Origin: Leucobacter chromiisoli
GTDB taxonomy: Bacteria; Actinomycetota; Actinomycetes; Actinomycetales; Microbacteriaceae
Direction: 5' to 3'
DNA: 64,000 nucleotides
Assembly: GCF_016522505.1 (NCBI RefSeq)
Contig: NZ_JAEHOH010000001.1
Coordinates: 434,001-498,000 of the forward strand
Position 1 is the first letter of the stretch. Every line of letters starts with the position of its first letter. Below, piece by piece: positions 42,545 through 51,938 of this stretch. The translations under genes and the position numbers were made by a program. The notes beneath the pieces were generated by a model that made no database searches, was not told the origin of the DNA, and saw nothing but the letters and a program-made list of their open reading frames with translations.

Positions 42545-43955
42545 ACGGTCTCGTCGTATCGCCGTGATCGGCGGAGGGGTCTCCGGGCTCACCGCGGCCC
42601 GAGAGGCCGCGCTGATCGGGGGATCCGGGACCGAGGTCTCGCTGCTCGAGGCGGCGGATCGTCTGGGCGGCCGGATCCGGCGCGAGACCCTCGCGGGCGT
42701 GCCGATCGACATCGGGGCCGAGGCGTTCGCGACCCGCGGCGGCGGTGTGGCCGAGCTCCTCGCCGAGCTCGGGATCGAGGCGGAGATCGTGCCGCCGGCG
42801 AAGCTCGGCTCATGGGTGATCGCCGGCGCACGGGCCGTGCGGCTTCCCGCGGCCGGCACGGCGGGGATCCCGGCCGAGCCGCTCTCCCGGGAATCGCGTC
42901 GCGCGCTCGGCCTCCCGGGCTCCGTGCGGGCCGCCGCCGAGCGCCTGCTGCCGCGGCGCGTCGGAGCGAGGAGCGAGAGCCTCGCCGAACTGGTCCGCGT
43001 CCGCCTCGGCCGCCGCGTGCTCGAGCGGCTGGTGGGACCCGTGGTGCTCGGCGTGCACTCCACCGACCCGTCCCGGCTCACGCTCTCATCGATCCCCGGC
43101 CTCGCCCAGGCTTACGCCCGACGGGGCTCGCTCGTGGTCGCGGCCCGCGAGCTGCGCGACGGCGCATCCGCTGCCGGAGGCGCGGTCGCGGGCCTGCGCG
43201 ACGGGATGACGACGCTCACCGACGCCCTCGCCGCCGAGCTCGGGCGCCTCGGGGTGAAGGCGCGCACGGGCGTCGCCGTCGAGCGGATCGAGCGCCGCGC
43301 CGGAGCCTGGGCGCTGCTGGACGCCGAGGGGCGGGAGCTCGACCGCGCCGAGGGGGTCGTCCTCGCGGTGCCCGAGGAGGCCGCTCGGACCGTGCTCGGA
43401 GCCCCGGCCGCGGAGGAGGCCTCCTCCCGGGTCGAGGTCGTGGCGCTCGCGCTCGAGGAGCCGCTGCTCGACAGCGCTCCCCGCGGCACGGGAGCCCTCG
43501 TCGCGGGCACCGGCGACGGCGTCCGGCGCGGGATCGCCGCCAAGGCGCTCACCCACGTGACCGCGAAGTGGCCGGAGCGGGCGCGCCGCGCGGGAAGCGG
43601 CCTGCACCTGCTCAGAGTCTCCTACGGACGCGCCGGGAGCCCCCCGGAGACCGCGGGCCTCGGCGACGCCGCCGTGCAGCGCATCGCGCTGAACGACGCC
43701 TCCCGGATCCTCGGCGTGGAGCTGCGCGCGGAGTCGCTGCGCGGCATGGTGCGGAGGGAGTGGCGCACGAACGCGCCGCCGGGAGCGCGCGGGCGCGAGG
43801 GTTCGGTCGACCCGCCGCTCGCCGCCCCTCCGGGCACCGTGCTCATCGGCGACTGGGTGAGCGGCACCGGCCTCGCGTCGGTGATCCCCGCCGCCCGCGC
43901 CGCCGCCAGACAGCTGCTCCACGCCCCGAACGACGAAGGAACATCACGGACATGA
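42534..43955 (+). CDS. hemG: Coproporphyrinogen/protoporphyrinogen oxidase (HemY/CgoX type)
   Basis: FAD-dependent oxidase of 473 residues. The dinucleotide motif IAVIGGGVSGLTAAREA is at 9-25, with DRLGGRIRRE and the C-terminal FAD contact IGDWVSGTGLASVIPAARAAA. In actinobacteria this family oxidises coproporphyrinogen III to coproporphyrin III (CgoX) for the HemH/HemQ route. Sequence alone does not separate the two activities; lineage favours CgoX. ATG 42534 lies 11 bases inside hemE. Confidence 0.88.
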   Translation: MSAERSRRIAVIGGGVSGLTAAREAALIGGSGTEVSLLEAADRLGGRIRRETLAGVPIDIGAEAFATRGGGVAELLAELGIEAEIVPPAKLGSWVIAGARAVRLPAAGTAGIPAEPLSRESRRALGLPGSVRAAAERLLPRRVGARSESLAELVRVRLGRRVLERLVGPVVLGVHSTDPSRLTLSSIPGLAQAYARRGSLVVAARELRDGASAAGGAVAGLRDGMTTLTDALAAELGRLGVKARTGVAVERIERRAGAWALLDAEGRELDRAEGVVLAVPEEAARTVLGAPAAEEASSRVEVVALALEEPLLDSAPRGTGALVAGTGDGVRRGIAAKALTHVTAKWPERARRAGSGLHLLRVSYGRAGSPPETAGLGDAAVQRIALNDASRILGVELRAESLRGMVRREWRTNAPPGARGREGSVDPPLAAPPGTVLIGDWVSGTGLASVIPAARAAARQLLHAPNDEGTSRT

Positions 43956-44992
43956 CCCACCACGAACGCTCTGCAGACACCGCCGGACGGGTGTTCCGGG
44001 CCACGGGACCGACCCCCGCCAGGCCGGGTCTCATCCGGATCGGCACGCGCGGCAGTGCTCTCGCGGTCGCGCAGACGACGACCGTCGGGGAGGCGATCGC
44101 CGCCGCGACCGGTGCCGAGGTGGCCCTCGTCATCGTGACGACGCAGGGCGACACGTCGCGTGCGCCGCTCTCGCAGCTCGGCGGCACCGGCGTGTTCGTC
44201 AGCGCGCTGCGCGACGCCCTGCTCGCGGGGGAGTGCGACGTCGCCGTGCACTCGCTCAAGGATCTGCCGACGACGCCCTGTCCCGGCATCGCGCTCGGCG
44301 CCGTCCCCGTGCGCGCGGACGCCCGCGACGCGCTCTGCGCGCGGGACGGACTGACGCTCGCGGAGCTGCCCGAGGGCGCCCGCGTCGGCACGGGCTCGCC
44401 GAGGCGCGCGGCGCAGCTCCTCGCCCGCCGGCCCGACCTCGACGTGCAGGATCTGCGGGGCAACGTCGACACGCGCCTCGGGCGCGTGGGAGCCGACCTC
44501 GATGCCGTCGTCCTCGCCGCCGCCGGCCTCGACCGGATCGGCCGGGAGCACGCGATCACCGAGCGCTTCTCGCTCGCCGACGCCCCCGCTGCCCCGGGCC
44601 AGGGCGCGCTCGCGATCGAGGTGCGCGAGGAGGACGCCGCGCTGCCGCCCTACGCCGAGGCGCTCGCCGCGCTCGACGATCCGGAGGCCCGCGCGTGCGC
44701 GCTCGCGGAGCGCGCACTGCTCGCCGCGCTCGAGGCGGGCTGCGCGGCTCCCGTGGGCGCCTGCGCCGAGGTGTCCGGCGACGTGCTGCGGCTGCGGGGA
44801 GCGGTGTACCGCCTGGACGGTTCCGGGCGGCTCACCGCGGAGGGCGAGACCCTCTGGGGCCCCGGATCGGACGCGGAGACCGACGGGAGCGCCGGCGGAG
44901 CGGGATCCGAGCCCCTCGCGCTCGGCCGCGCCGTCGCCGCCGAGCTGCTCGAACGGGGCGCCGCCCGGCTCGCGCCGCTCGGGGGCGCCTGA
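43952..44992 (+). CDS. hemC: Hydroxymethylbilane synthase
   Basis: Polymerises four porphobilinogens on a dipyrromethane cofactor. The 346-residue product has [13 protein letters not shown] near residue 31, [29 protein letters not shown] and the cofactor cysteine C264 in GCAAPVGA. The N-terminus has about 28 extra residues before the fold, and the C-terminal domain carries a Gly/Ser insert. ATG 43952 overlaps the hemG stop (ATGA). Confidence 0.95.
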   Translation: MTHHERSADTAGRVFRATGPTPARPGLIRIGTRGSALAVAQTTTVGEAIAAATGAEVALVIVTTQGDTSRAPLSQLGGTGVFVSALRDALLAGECDVAVHSLKDLPTTPCPGIALGAVPVRADARDALCARDGLTLAELPEGARVGTGSPRRAAQLLARRPDLDVQDLRGNVDTRLGRVGADLDAVVLAAAGLDRIGREHAITERFSLADAPAAPGQGALAIEVREEDAALPPYAEALAALDDPEARACALAERALLAALEAGCAAPVGACAEVSGDVLRLRGAVYRLDGSGRLTAEGETLWGPGSDAETDGSAGGAGSEPLALGRAVAAELLERGAARLAPLGGA

Positions 44993-45882
44993 TGGGCGCG
45001 CTCGCCGACGCCGCGGAGGATCCCGGGCCCCTCCGGGGGGTCCGGATCCTCGTCCCCCGCGGTGGGGGCGCCGGAGCGCGCGCCTCGGCGTCGATCCGCG
45101 CGCTCGGCGGCGTCCCCCTGGAGGCGCCCCTGATCGAGATCGTCCCGCCCTCGGAGCCGGGGCCCCTGATCGCCGCCGCCGAGCGGTGGAACCTCGGCGA
45201 GTACGACTGGCTCGCCGTCACGAGCGCCAACGGCGCCGCGGCCGCGGCCGACGCCGGCGCTCGTCCGCGGCCGGATCGACGCGTCGCCGCGGTCGGCCCG
45301 GCGACGGCCGAGGCGCTGCGGGCTCGGAGCTTCGAGGTCGCCGCGGCGCCCGAACGGGACTACTCGGGCTCCGGCCTCGCCGCCGCCCTGCTCGACGTGA
45401 TCGGTCCCGCCTCCGGGCGTCCCTCCCGGATCCTGCTGCCGCTGTCCGAGATCGCCGACGACACCCTCGAGCGCGCGCTGCGCGACGCCGGGCACTGCCC
45501 CGAGCGCGTCACCGCCTACCGCACGATCCCCGCGCCGCCCGCGACCGAGGCGGAGGCCGCCGTGGCCGACGGCGTCGTCGACGCGATCCTGGTCACCAGC
45601 GGCTCCGTCGCGCGCGAGGTCGCCCGACGCTTCCCCGCGCTCCCGGCCGCCGTCGTGCTCGCGGCGATCGGCGAGCCGACGGCCCGAGCGCTCGAGCGCT
45701 GCGGGATCCCCGCCCACGTCGTCGCCGACGAGCACACCGTCCCGGGCCTGCTCGCCGCGCTCGCGGCGGCGCTGAAGCCCGCGAGCACGGATCCCGCGGC
45801 GACCGCCCGCGACGCCCCCGGCCCCGCAGGCCGGCACTCCGCTCCTCAGACCTCCGAACCCGCAGAAGGGAACGACCCATGA
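44992..45882 (+). CDS. hemD: Uroporphyrinogen-III synthase
   Basis: Closes and inverts ring D to give uroporphyrinogen III. A 296-residue, poorly conserved family member with two Rossmann-like lobes ([10 protein letters not shown]..., [10 protein letters not shown] near residue 72, [10 protein letters not shown], then [17 protein letters not shown] near 200 and [11 protein letters not shown]). The last 40 residues are an unconserved Pro/Ala tail. The start overlaps the hemC stop by one base (TGATG). No fused methyltransferase domain is present. Confidence 0.9.
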   Translation: MGALADAAEDPGPLRGVRILVPRGGGAGARASASIRALGGVPLEAPLIEIVPPSEPGPLIAAAERWNLGEYDWLAVTSANGAAAAADAGARPRPDRRVAAVGPATAEALRARSFEVAAAPERDYSGSGLAAALLDVIGPASGRPSRILLPLSEIADDTLERALRDAGHCPERVTAYRTIPAPPATEAEAAVADGVVDAILVTSGSVAREVARRFPALPAAVVLAAIGEPTARALERCGIPAHVVADEHTVPGLLAALAAALKPASTDPAATARDAPGPAGRHSAPQTSEPAEGNDP

Positions 45883-46856
45883 TCCACACCCCGACCGTCC
45901 GCCCGCGCCGTCTGCGCGCCACGCCCGCCATGCGCCGCCTGGTCGCGGAGACCAGGCTGCACCCGGCCGAGCTGATCCTGCCCCTGTTCGTGCGCGAGGG
46001 GATCGCCGAGCCGCGGCCCATCTCCTCCATGCCCGGTGTGCATCAGCACACCCTCGACTCGCTGCGTCGCGCAGCGGCGGAGGCCGCCGAGGCCGGCCTC
46101 GGCGGGGTGATGCTCTTCGGCGTGCCCGAGCGGCGCGACGCCAGCGGCAGCGCCGCCGACGACCCCGACGGGATCCTGAACGCCGCGACCCGCGCGGTCG
46201 TCGACGAGGTCGGTGACGCGCTCGTCGTGCAGACCGACCTCTGCCTGGACGAGTTCACCGACCACGGCCACTGCGGCGTGCTCGGCGGTTCGGGCGAGGT
46301 CGACAACGACGCGACGCTTGTGCGCTACCGCTCCATGGCGCTGGCCCAGGCGCGCGCCGGTTCGGCGATGCTCGGGCTCTCGGGCATGATGGACGGCCAG
46401 GTCGCGGCGGTGCGCGACGCCCTCGACGAGGCCGGCCACCGCGAGACCGCGCTCCTCGCGTACGCGGCGAAGTACGCGTCGGCGTTTTACGGCCCCTTCC
46501 GAGAAGCCGTCGACTCGCAGCTGAGCGGAGACCGCCGCGGCTACCAGCAGGATCCCGCGAACCGCAGGGAGGGGCTCCGGGAGGCCGAGCTCGACCTCGC
46601 GGAGGGCGCGGACGTGCTCATGGTGAAGCCGGCGATGAGCTACCTCGACGTGCTCGCCGACGTCGCCGCGACGAGCCCGGTGCCGGTGTGGGCCTACCAG
46701 GTGTCGGGTGAGGCGGCGATGATCGAGGCGGCCGCCGCGAACGGGTGGATCGACCGCCGGCGCGCGATCGAGGAGTCCGTGCTCGGCATCAAGCGGGCGG
46801 GGGCCGATGCCGTCCTGAGCTACTTCGCGACGGAGATCGCGGGGTGGATCCGATGA
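45879..46856 (+). CDS. hemB: Delta-aminolevulinic acid dehydratase (porphobilinogen synthase)
   Basis: Condenses two 5-aminolevulinates. The 325-residue product has both Schiff-base lysines (K198 in [13 protein letters not shown]250 in [11 protein letters not shown]). The metal loop is C122-L-D124-EFTDHGH-C132: the middle cysteine of the classical zinc triad is aspartate, a mixed site. The usual APSDMMDGR allosteric/active-site block reads GLSGMMDGQ. Both are worth checking against other actinobacterial HemB. ATG 45879 overlaps the hemD stop. Confidence 0.95.
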   Translation: MIHTPTVRPRRLRATPAMRRLVAETRLHPAELILPLFVREGIAEPRPISSMPGVHQHTLDSLRRAAAEAAEAGLGGVMLFGVPERRDASGSAADDPDGILNAATRAVVDEVGDALVVQTDLCLDEFTDHGHCGVLGGSGEVDNDATLVRYRSMALAQARAGSAMLGLSGMMDGQVAAVRDALDEAGHRETALLAYAAKYASAFYGPFREAVDSQLSGDRRGYQQDPANRREGLREAELDLAEGADVLMVKPAMSYLDVLADVAATSPVPVWAYQVSGEAAMIEAAAANGWIDRRRAIEESVLGIKRAGADAVLSYFATEIAGWIR

Positions 46857-48241
46857 GCGCGGCCGTGTCCACCGCCCGCAGCGCCCGGCTCGCCGAGCGC
46901 GCGGGCCGCGTCATCCCCGGCGGGGTGAACTCGCCCGTTCGCGCCTACGGCTCGGTGGGCGGCACGCCGCGCTTCCTCGTGTCCGGTCGCGGCCCCCTCG
47001 TCACCGACGTCGACGGCAACGAGTACGTCGACCTCGTCGCCTCCTGGGGCCCCGCCCTGCTCGGGCACGCCCACCCGGCGGTCGTCGACGCCGTGCAGGC
47101 CGCCGCGGGCCGGGGGCTCGGCTTCGGCGCCTCGGTGCCGGAGGAGGCCGAGCTCGCCGAGGAGATCATCGCGCGCGTCCCGGTCGTCGAGCGCCTCCGT
47201 CTCGTCTCCACCGGCACCGAGGCCACGATGACGGCGATCCGGCTCGCCCGCGGCGCTACCGGGCGCCCGCTGCTCATCAAGTTCGCCGGGCACTACCACG
47301 GCCACTCGGACGGACTGCTCGCGGAGGCGGGCTCGGGCCTCGCCACGCTCGCGATGCCCGGTTCCGCGGGCGTCACCGCCGAGACCGCCGCGCAGACCCT
47401 CGTGCTGCCCTACAACGATCTGCCGGCGCTCGAGGCTGCCTTCGCGGAGCACGGCGACCGGATCGCCGCCGTCATCGCCGAGGCCGCGGCCGCCAACATG
47501 GGCGTGCTGCCGCCCGCGCCCGGGTTCACCCGGGCCATGATCGAGCTCGCGCACCGTCACGGCGCGCTGGTGATCCTCGACGAGGTGCTCACGGGCTTCC
47601 GCGCCGGGCCTTCCGGCTATTGGGGCATCGAGTCCGCTGCAGCGTCTGCCGGCCGCGACGCGTCCGGCGGTATCGTCTCGGGGGGCGCCGGGGATGGGGA
47701 TGTCGGTCACGGGGGCGCCGCTCCCGATCTCCTGACCTTCGGCAAGGTCGTCGGAGGCGGGCTGCCGCTCGCCGCGCTCGGCGGACGCGCCGAGCTGATG
47801 GAGATGCTCGCCCCCCTGGGGCCGGTGTACCAGGCCGGAACCCTCTCGGGGAACCCGCTCGCGGTGACCGCTGGCCTCACGACCCTGCGGCACGCCGACG
47901 CCGCGGCCTACCGGAGCCTCGGGCACGCCGCTGACGCGATCGCGGGAGCGGTCGCCTCCGAGCTGAGCGCGGCGGGCGTGCCGCACCGCGTGCAGCGCGC
48001 CGGAACCCTGTTCAGCGTGCTCTTCGGCGAGTTCGCCGAGGTGCCGCGCACCTACGCCGACGTGCAGCGGCAGAACACGGCCGCGCACCGGGCGTTCTTC
48101 CACGCGATGCTGGACGGCGGCGTCAACCTGCCGCCGAGCGCCTTCGAGGCCTGGTTCGCGACGGCGGCGCACGACGACGCCGCGATCGCGCGGGTGGTCG
48201 AGGCTCTGCCGGCGGCCGCCCGCGCCGCGGCGACGGTCTAG
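46853..48241 (+). CDS. hemL: Glutamate-1-semialdehyde 2,1-aminomutase
   Basis: PLP enzyme that makes 5-aminolevulinate from the HemA product. The 462-residue chain starts with [19 protein letters not shown], has [11 protein letters not shown] and [10 protein letters not shown], and the PLP lysine is K298 in [14 protein letters not shown] 25-residue Gly/Asp-rich insert (about 262-288) precedes the lysine loop. The stop of hemB overlaps its ATG, making it the last gene of the haem operon. Confidence 0.95.
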   Translation: MSAAVSTARSARLAERAGRVIPGGVNSPVRAYGSVGGTPRFLVSGRGPLVTDVDGNEYVDLVASWGPALLGHAHPAVVDAVQAAAGRGLGFGASVPEEAELAEEIIARVPVVERLRLVSTGTEATMTAIRLARGATGRPLLIKFAGHYHGHSDGLLAEAGSGLATLAMPGSAGVTAETAAQTLVLPYNDLPALEAAFAEHGDRIAAVIAEAAAANMGVLPPAPGFTRAMIELAHRHGALVILDEVLTGFRAGPSGYWGIESAAASAGRDASGGIVSGGAGDGDVGHGGAAPDLLTFGKVVGGGLPLAALGGRAELMEMLAPLGPVYQAGTLSGNPLAVTAGLTTLRHADAAAYRSLGHAADAIAGAVASELSAAGVPHRVQRAGTLFSVLFGEFAEVPRTYADVQRQNTAAHRAFFHAMLDGGVNLPPSAFEAWFATAAHDDAAIARVVEALPAAARAAATV

Positions 48242-48270
48242 CGGCGGCGCTGCGGCATTCCGGGGACGTC

Positions 48271-48294
48271 GCGCCCCGCGGCATAGCGGGGCGC
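48271..48294 (+). terminator. Possible terminator hairpin after hemL
   Basis: Perfect nine-base stem GCGCCCCGC / GCGGGGCGC with a six-base loop, 30 bp after the hemL stop and in the gap before convergent purQ. There is no T-run, so intrinsic termination is uncertain, as is common in high-GC actinobacteria. Confidence 0.45.
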
Positions 48295-48343
48295 GGTCGA
48301 GGATCGTGCCCCGCGTCCCCGAGAACGCGGCGCGTTCCCCCTC

Positions 48344-49047
<704 letters not shown>

Positions 49048-49048
<1 letters not shown>

Positions 49049-49305
49049 CACTCGGCCTCGCCGTCGACGGTGATGGCGACGACGTCCTCGATGACCGAGT
49101 TCGAGAGGATCTCGTCGGCGACCTGACGGGCCTCGGCGAGCACCTCGTCGGTGACGGGGCCGTCGACGCTCAGTTCGAAGCGCTTGCCGATGCGGACGTC
49201 GTGGAACTTGCCGTGCCCGAGACGGTCCAGTGCGCCCGAGGTGGCCTTCCCCTGCGGGTCCAGCAGCTCGGCCTTGGGCATGACATCAACAACAATCGTG
49301 GGCAC
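49048..49305 (-). CDS. purS: Phosphoribosylformylglycinamidine synthase subunit PurS
   Basis: Small structural subunit of 85 residues that bridges PurL and Pur[22 protein letters not shown] at the start and [11 protein letters not shown] in the middle are diagnostic. GTG 49305 was chosen because CGGAG lies nine bases upstream and the family N-terminus begins there; a longer reading would add 15 unrelated residues. Confidence 0.93.
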
Positions 49306-49396
49306 CCGGGATCTCCGTTTCTCGTGTGAGGATCTCTCCAATTCTCGCACACGGAACCGCGCGGGCAGGAGGGCCGCGAGATCCCTCGCCGCTCTC

Positions 49397-49759
49397 TCAG
49401 TCGAGCCGGGCGAGCAGCGCCCCCGCGGCGATCGCGATGACCGCGGCCACCGCGATCGCCGCAGCGGTGAAGAGGAGCACTCGGGCCGCCGGCCCGCGCC
49501 GCGACGGCGCCGACGGAGGGGCGGGCACGGGCTCGGTATCCGGCCCGAGGGCGATCTCCAGGCCGGGATCCTGGCGCCGGGCGATCGCCGCGTGCTCCGT
49601 CATCCAGGCGATCAGATGGGGATAGGCGCTCGGATGCTCGGCGATGCGGTCCCAGAGCGCGGGGTGCTGCTGAGCGATCTCGGCGAGCCACGCCGCCGAG
49701 GTGGCGGGATCGCCGAGCATCGCCGAAGCGGCCTGCTCGTCGATGGGGGAGAGGATCAT
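49397..49759 (-). CDS. Variant-leucine-rich-repeat protein with C-terminal membrane anchor
   Basis: A 120-residue protein. Residues 8-55 (ATSAAWLAEIAQQHPALWDRIAEHPSAYPHLIAWM) match the short variant leucine-rich repeat (LRV-type) often seen in Microbacteriaceae. A Pro/Ser linker and one hydrophobic helix (LLFTAAAIAVAAVIAIAAGALLA) end the chain. CAGGAG precedes the ATG. No function is assigned; it may present a small helical repeat at the cytoplasmic face of the membrane. Confidence 0.7.
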   Translation of the reverse strand: MILSPIDEQAASAMLGDPATSAAWLAEIAQQHPALWDRIAEHPSAYPHLIAWMTEHAAIARRQDPGLEIALGPDTEPVPAPPSAPSRRGPAARVLLFTAAAIAVAAVIAIAAGALLARLD

Positions 49760-49818
49760 GGAGCTCCTGGGGCGCCTGCGGGCGCGGGTGGCGGGGGGTG
49801 ACGCGGGGAATCCGGCGC

Positions 49819-50718
49819 TCAGCGCTCGAGGCCGGTGAGGCGCGTGTAGAGCTCGCGGTAGCGCGCGTAGGTGCGCTCGACGATCTCGTCGGGCAGAGCG
49901 GGCGGCTCGCCGGTCCCGTCCCAGTGCGCCCGCAGCCAGTTCCGCACGATCTGCTTGTCGAAGCTCGCGAGACGCTCGGCGCGGTCCCTGCTCGTGTCGG
50001 CGTACGCCTCCGCGTCCCAGTAGCGGCTGGAATCGCTGGTCAGCACCTCGTCGGCGAGCACCAGTGCGCCCGTCTCGGGATCCCGGCCGAACTCGAACTT
50101 CGTGTCGGCCAGGATCACGCCGCGCTCGGCCGCGAGATCCCGAGCCGCGGTGAAGATGCGCAGCGAAGCGTCGCGCAGAGCGGTGGCGACCTCGACGCCG
50201 ACGAGCTCGACGCTCCGCTCGAAGGTGATGTTCTCGTCGTGCTCGCCCAGCGGAGCCTTGTACGCCGGAGTGTAGATCGGCGTCTCCAGCAGGTCGCCGT
50301 CCTCGATGCCGGAGGGGAGCTCGATGCCGCACACCGCGCCCGTGCGCTGGTACTCGGCGAAGCCCGAGCCGGTCAGCGCTCCGCGCACCACGCACTCGAT
50401 GGGGTGCATGTCGAGGCGGCGGGTGACCATCGCGCGGTCGGCCACCTCCTCCGGCACGGCGGGCGCCCCGGATCCCTCACCCGCGAGGTGGTTCGGCAGG
50501 TCGATGCGCTCGAACCACCAGTTCGACAGCGCGGTGAGCAGCGCGCCCTTGCCCGGGATCGGCGGTTCGAGCACGTGGTCGAACGCACTCACCCGGTTGC
50601 TCGCGACCACGAGCAGGTGGGCGTCCGATCCGTCGGCAGGCACGTACAGATCGCGCACCTTGCCGGAGTAGCGGTGCAGCCAGCCGTCGAGCTGCGGGGG
50701 CGTCGTCGAGTTCGTCAC
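49819..50718 (-). CDS. purC: Phosphoribosylaminoimidazole-succinocarboxamide synthase
   Basis: SAICAR synthetase of 299 residues. It has SGKVRDLYVP near residue 18, ASNRVSAFDHVLEPPIPGKG, ECVVRGALTGSG near 109, LADTKFEFGR and LADEVLTSDSSRYW. It is of the eukaryote/actinobacterial length class. GTG 50718 follows a -10-like GAGAAT (on the reverse strand) by six bases, suggesting leaderless translation. Confidence 0.96.
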   Translation of the reverse strand: MTNSTTPPQLDGWLHRYSGKVRDLYVPADGSDAHLLVVASNRVSAFDHVLEPPIPGKGALLTALSNWWFERIDLPNHLAGEGSGAPAVPEEVADRAMVTRRLDMHPIECVVRGALTGSGFAEYQRTGAVCGIELPSGIEDGDLLETPIYTPAYKAPLGEHDENITFERSVELVGVEVATALRDASLRIFTAARDLAAERGVILADTKFEFGRDPETGALVLADEVLTSDSSRYWDAEAYADTSRDRAERLASFDKQIVRNWLRAHWDGTGEPPALPDEIVERTYARYRELYTRLTGLER

Positions 50719-50724
50719 CGGACC

Positions 50725-50730
50725 ATTCTC
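50725..50730 (-). promoter_or_regulatory. Leaderless-type -10 element of purC
   Basis: GAGAAT on the reverse strand ends six bases before the GTG start of purC. Weaker than the TANNNT examples but with the same spacing. Confidence 0.35.
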
Positions 50731-50844
50731 GCATCCGGGGAGGGAAGGGTGGGATCGCGGGTGAAAGGATGCTGACGAGTCCGTGTCCTGAGGCTGGTTG
50801 TCAGTGCCGAGCACTAAGCTGAAAGCGAGAATCATGGGAGGGCT

Positions 50845-51849
50845 ATGATCCCGCTGGGACCGGTGGTAGCGCGGAAGCGGATGGCCGCAACGCGCTCCTC
50901 TGTGTGGTCGCTGATCGTCGACGCGGAACGACGCGAGGCATGGTGGCCCGAGTTGGAGCTCGAGCCGCGCCTCGGCGGATCCGTGGCCGAGCGCTGGTCG
51001 GAGGGCGAGGGCCCCGATCGCGTCGCCCGCGACGCCTCGGGCGAGGTCGACGTGTTCGTCGACGGGCACGCCATCGGTTTCCGGTGGTCGGAAGCCGGCG
51101 ACGAGCGCCCCACCGCCGTGCTGATCACGCTCCGCTCGCTCGAGGAGGGCACGGCCGTCGTCGTGACCGAGACCGGGTTCGACGCGCTGCCGGGAGCCTC
51201 GGCGCGGGCCGCCGCCTCCGCTGAGGGGTGGCAGGTGCTGATGCAGGATCTGGAGACCGCCGCCGAGGCCGCCTCCGGGCAGCAGGAGGATCCGGAACCC
51301 CGAGAGGATCGAGGCTCGGAGGCGGTGGCGGAGGAGTCCGCTGGCGTGGGGCCCTCCGTCGAGGAGCCCGCCGCCGAGGAGCCCTCTGTCGAGGATCCCG
51401 CCGAAGGACCGGGCGCCGAGGAACTCGCTCCTGAAGGGCCGGGCGCCGAGGAACTCGCTCCTGAGGGCCCGGGCACCGAGGTGCCCGAAGCCGAAGAGCG
51501 GAGCGCCGACGTTCCCGACGCCATGGAATCCTCCACGGAAGCCCCTGCCGCCGGGGAATCGACGGAGCCCGCCGTGGAACCGGGGGAATCGACGGAATCC
51601 GGAACCGTGAGCGACGGGACGCCCCCGACGCCCGCCGATGCCGTCGACCCCGAGGAGGCCCGGCCCACGGTCGAGGCCGGCTCCGAGGGGTCCGCATCGG
51701 ACAGCGGTGGCTCGGCGGGTTCCGCGTCGGACGCCGGTGGCTCGGCGGGGTCCGCGACGGACGCCGGTGACGGCTTGGACGGCGACGCCTGGGACGAACT
51801 GGGATTCGACGATCTCATCCGCGGGAGCGGGGACGATCGAGGGCGGTAG
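50845..51849 (+). CDS. SRPBCC-fold protein with long acidic repetitive tail
   Basis: A 334-residue protein. Residues 5-140 resemble an SRPBCC/AHSA1-like lipid- or ligand-binding fold (SSVWSLIVDAERREAWWPELELEPRLGGSVAERW, RWSEAGDERPTAVLITL, EGWQVLMQDLE). Residues 145-320 are a disordered Glu/Pro/Ser/Gly-rich tail with two 10-residue repeat tracts (EELAPEGPGA-type and GGSAGSASDA-type). The chain ends in a short conserved-looking WDELGFDDLIRG motif. The role is unknown; the terminal motif after a long linker suggests a docking peptide. Confidence 0.65.
   Translation: MIPLGPVVARKRMAATRSSVWSLIVDAERREAWWPELELEPRLGGSVAERWSEGEGPDRVARDASGEVDVFVDGHAIGFRWSEAGDERPTAVLITLRSLEEGTAVVVTETGFDALPGASARAAASAEGWQVLMQDLETAAEAASGQQEDPEPREDRGSEAVAEESAGVGPSVEEPAAEEPSVEDPAEGPGAEELAPEGPGAEELAPEGPGTEVPEAEERSADVPDAMESSTEAPAAGESTEPAVEPGESTESGTVSDGTPPTPADAVDPEEARPTVEAGSEGSASDSGGSAGSASDAGGSAGSATDAGDGLDGDAWDELGFDDLIRGSGDDRGR
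51403..51480 (+). repeat. In-frame 30-bp tandem repeat in the acidic tail
   Basis: Two full 30-bp units (51403-51432, 51433-51462) and a partial third encode EGPGAEELAP-type decapeptides. Units are nearly identical at DNA level, so the expansion is recent. Confidence 0.85.
51691..51771 (+). repeat. Second in-frame 30-bp tandem repeat in the same gene
   Basis: Units at 51691-51720 and 51721-51750 plus 21 bases of a third encode SASDAGGSAG-type decapeptides. It is unrelated in sequence to the 51403 repeat but has the same 30-bp period. Confidence 0.85.
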
Positions 51850-51875
51850 TCGCCGACCGCACTCGGGGGCTCGTT

Positions 51876-51938
51876 GCGCTCATCCGTTCGAGCGACGCGC
51901 TCAGCCGCTCGAACGAGGTGATCGGCCGCTCAGGCGAC
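51876..51938. repeat. 21-bp degenerate tandem repeat
   Basis: Three loosely similar 21-bp units (51876, 51897, 51918; GCGCTCAGCCGCTCGAACGA-like) lie between the SRPBCC and purD stops and run nine bases into the purD 3' end. Similarity is moderate, so part may be chance. Confidence 0.5.
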
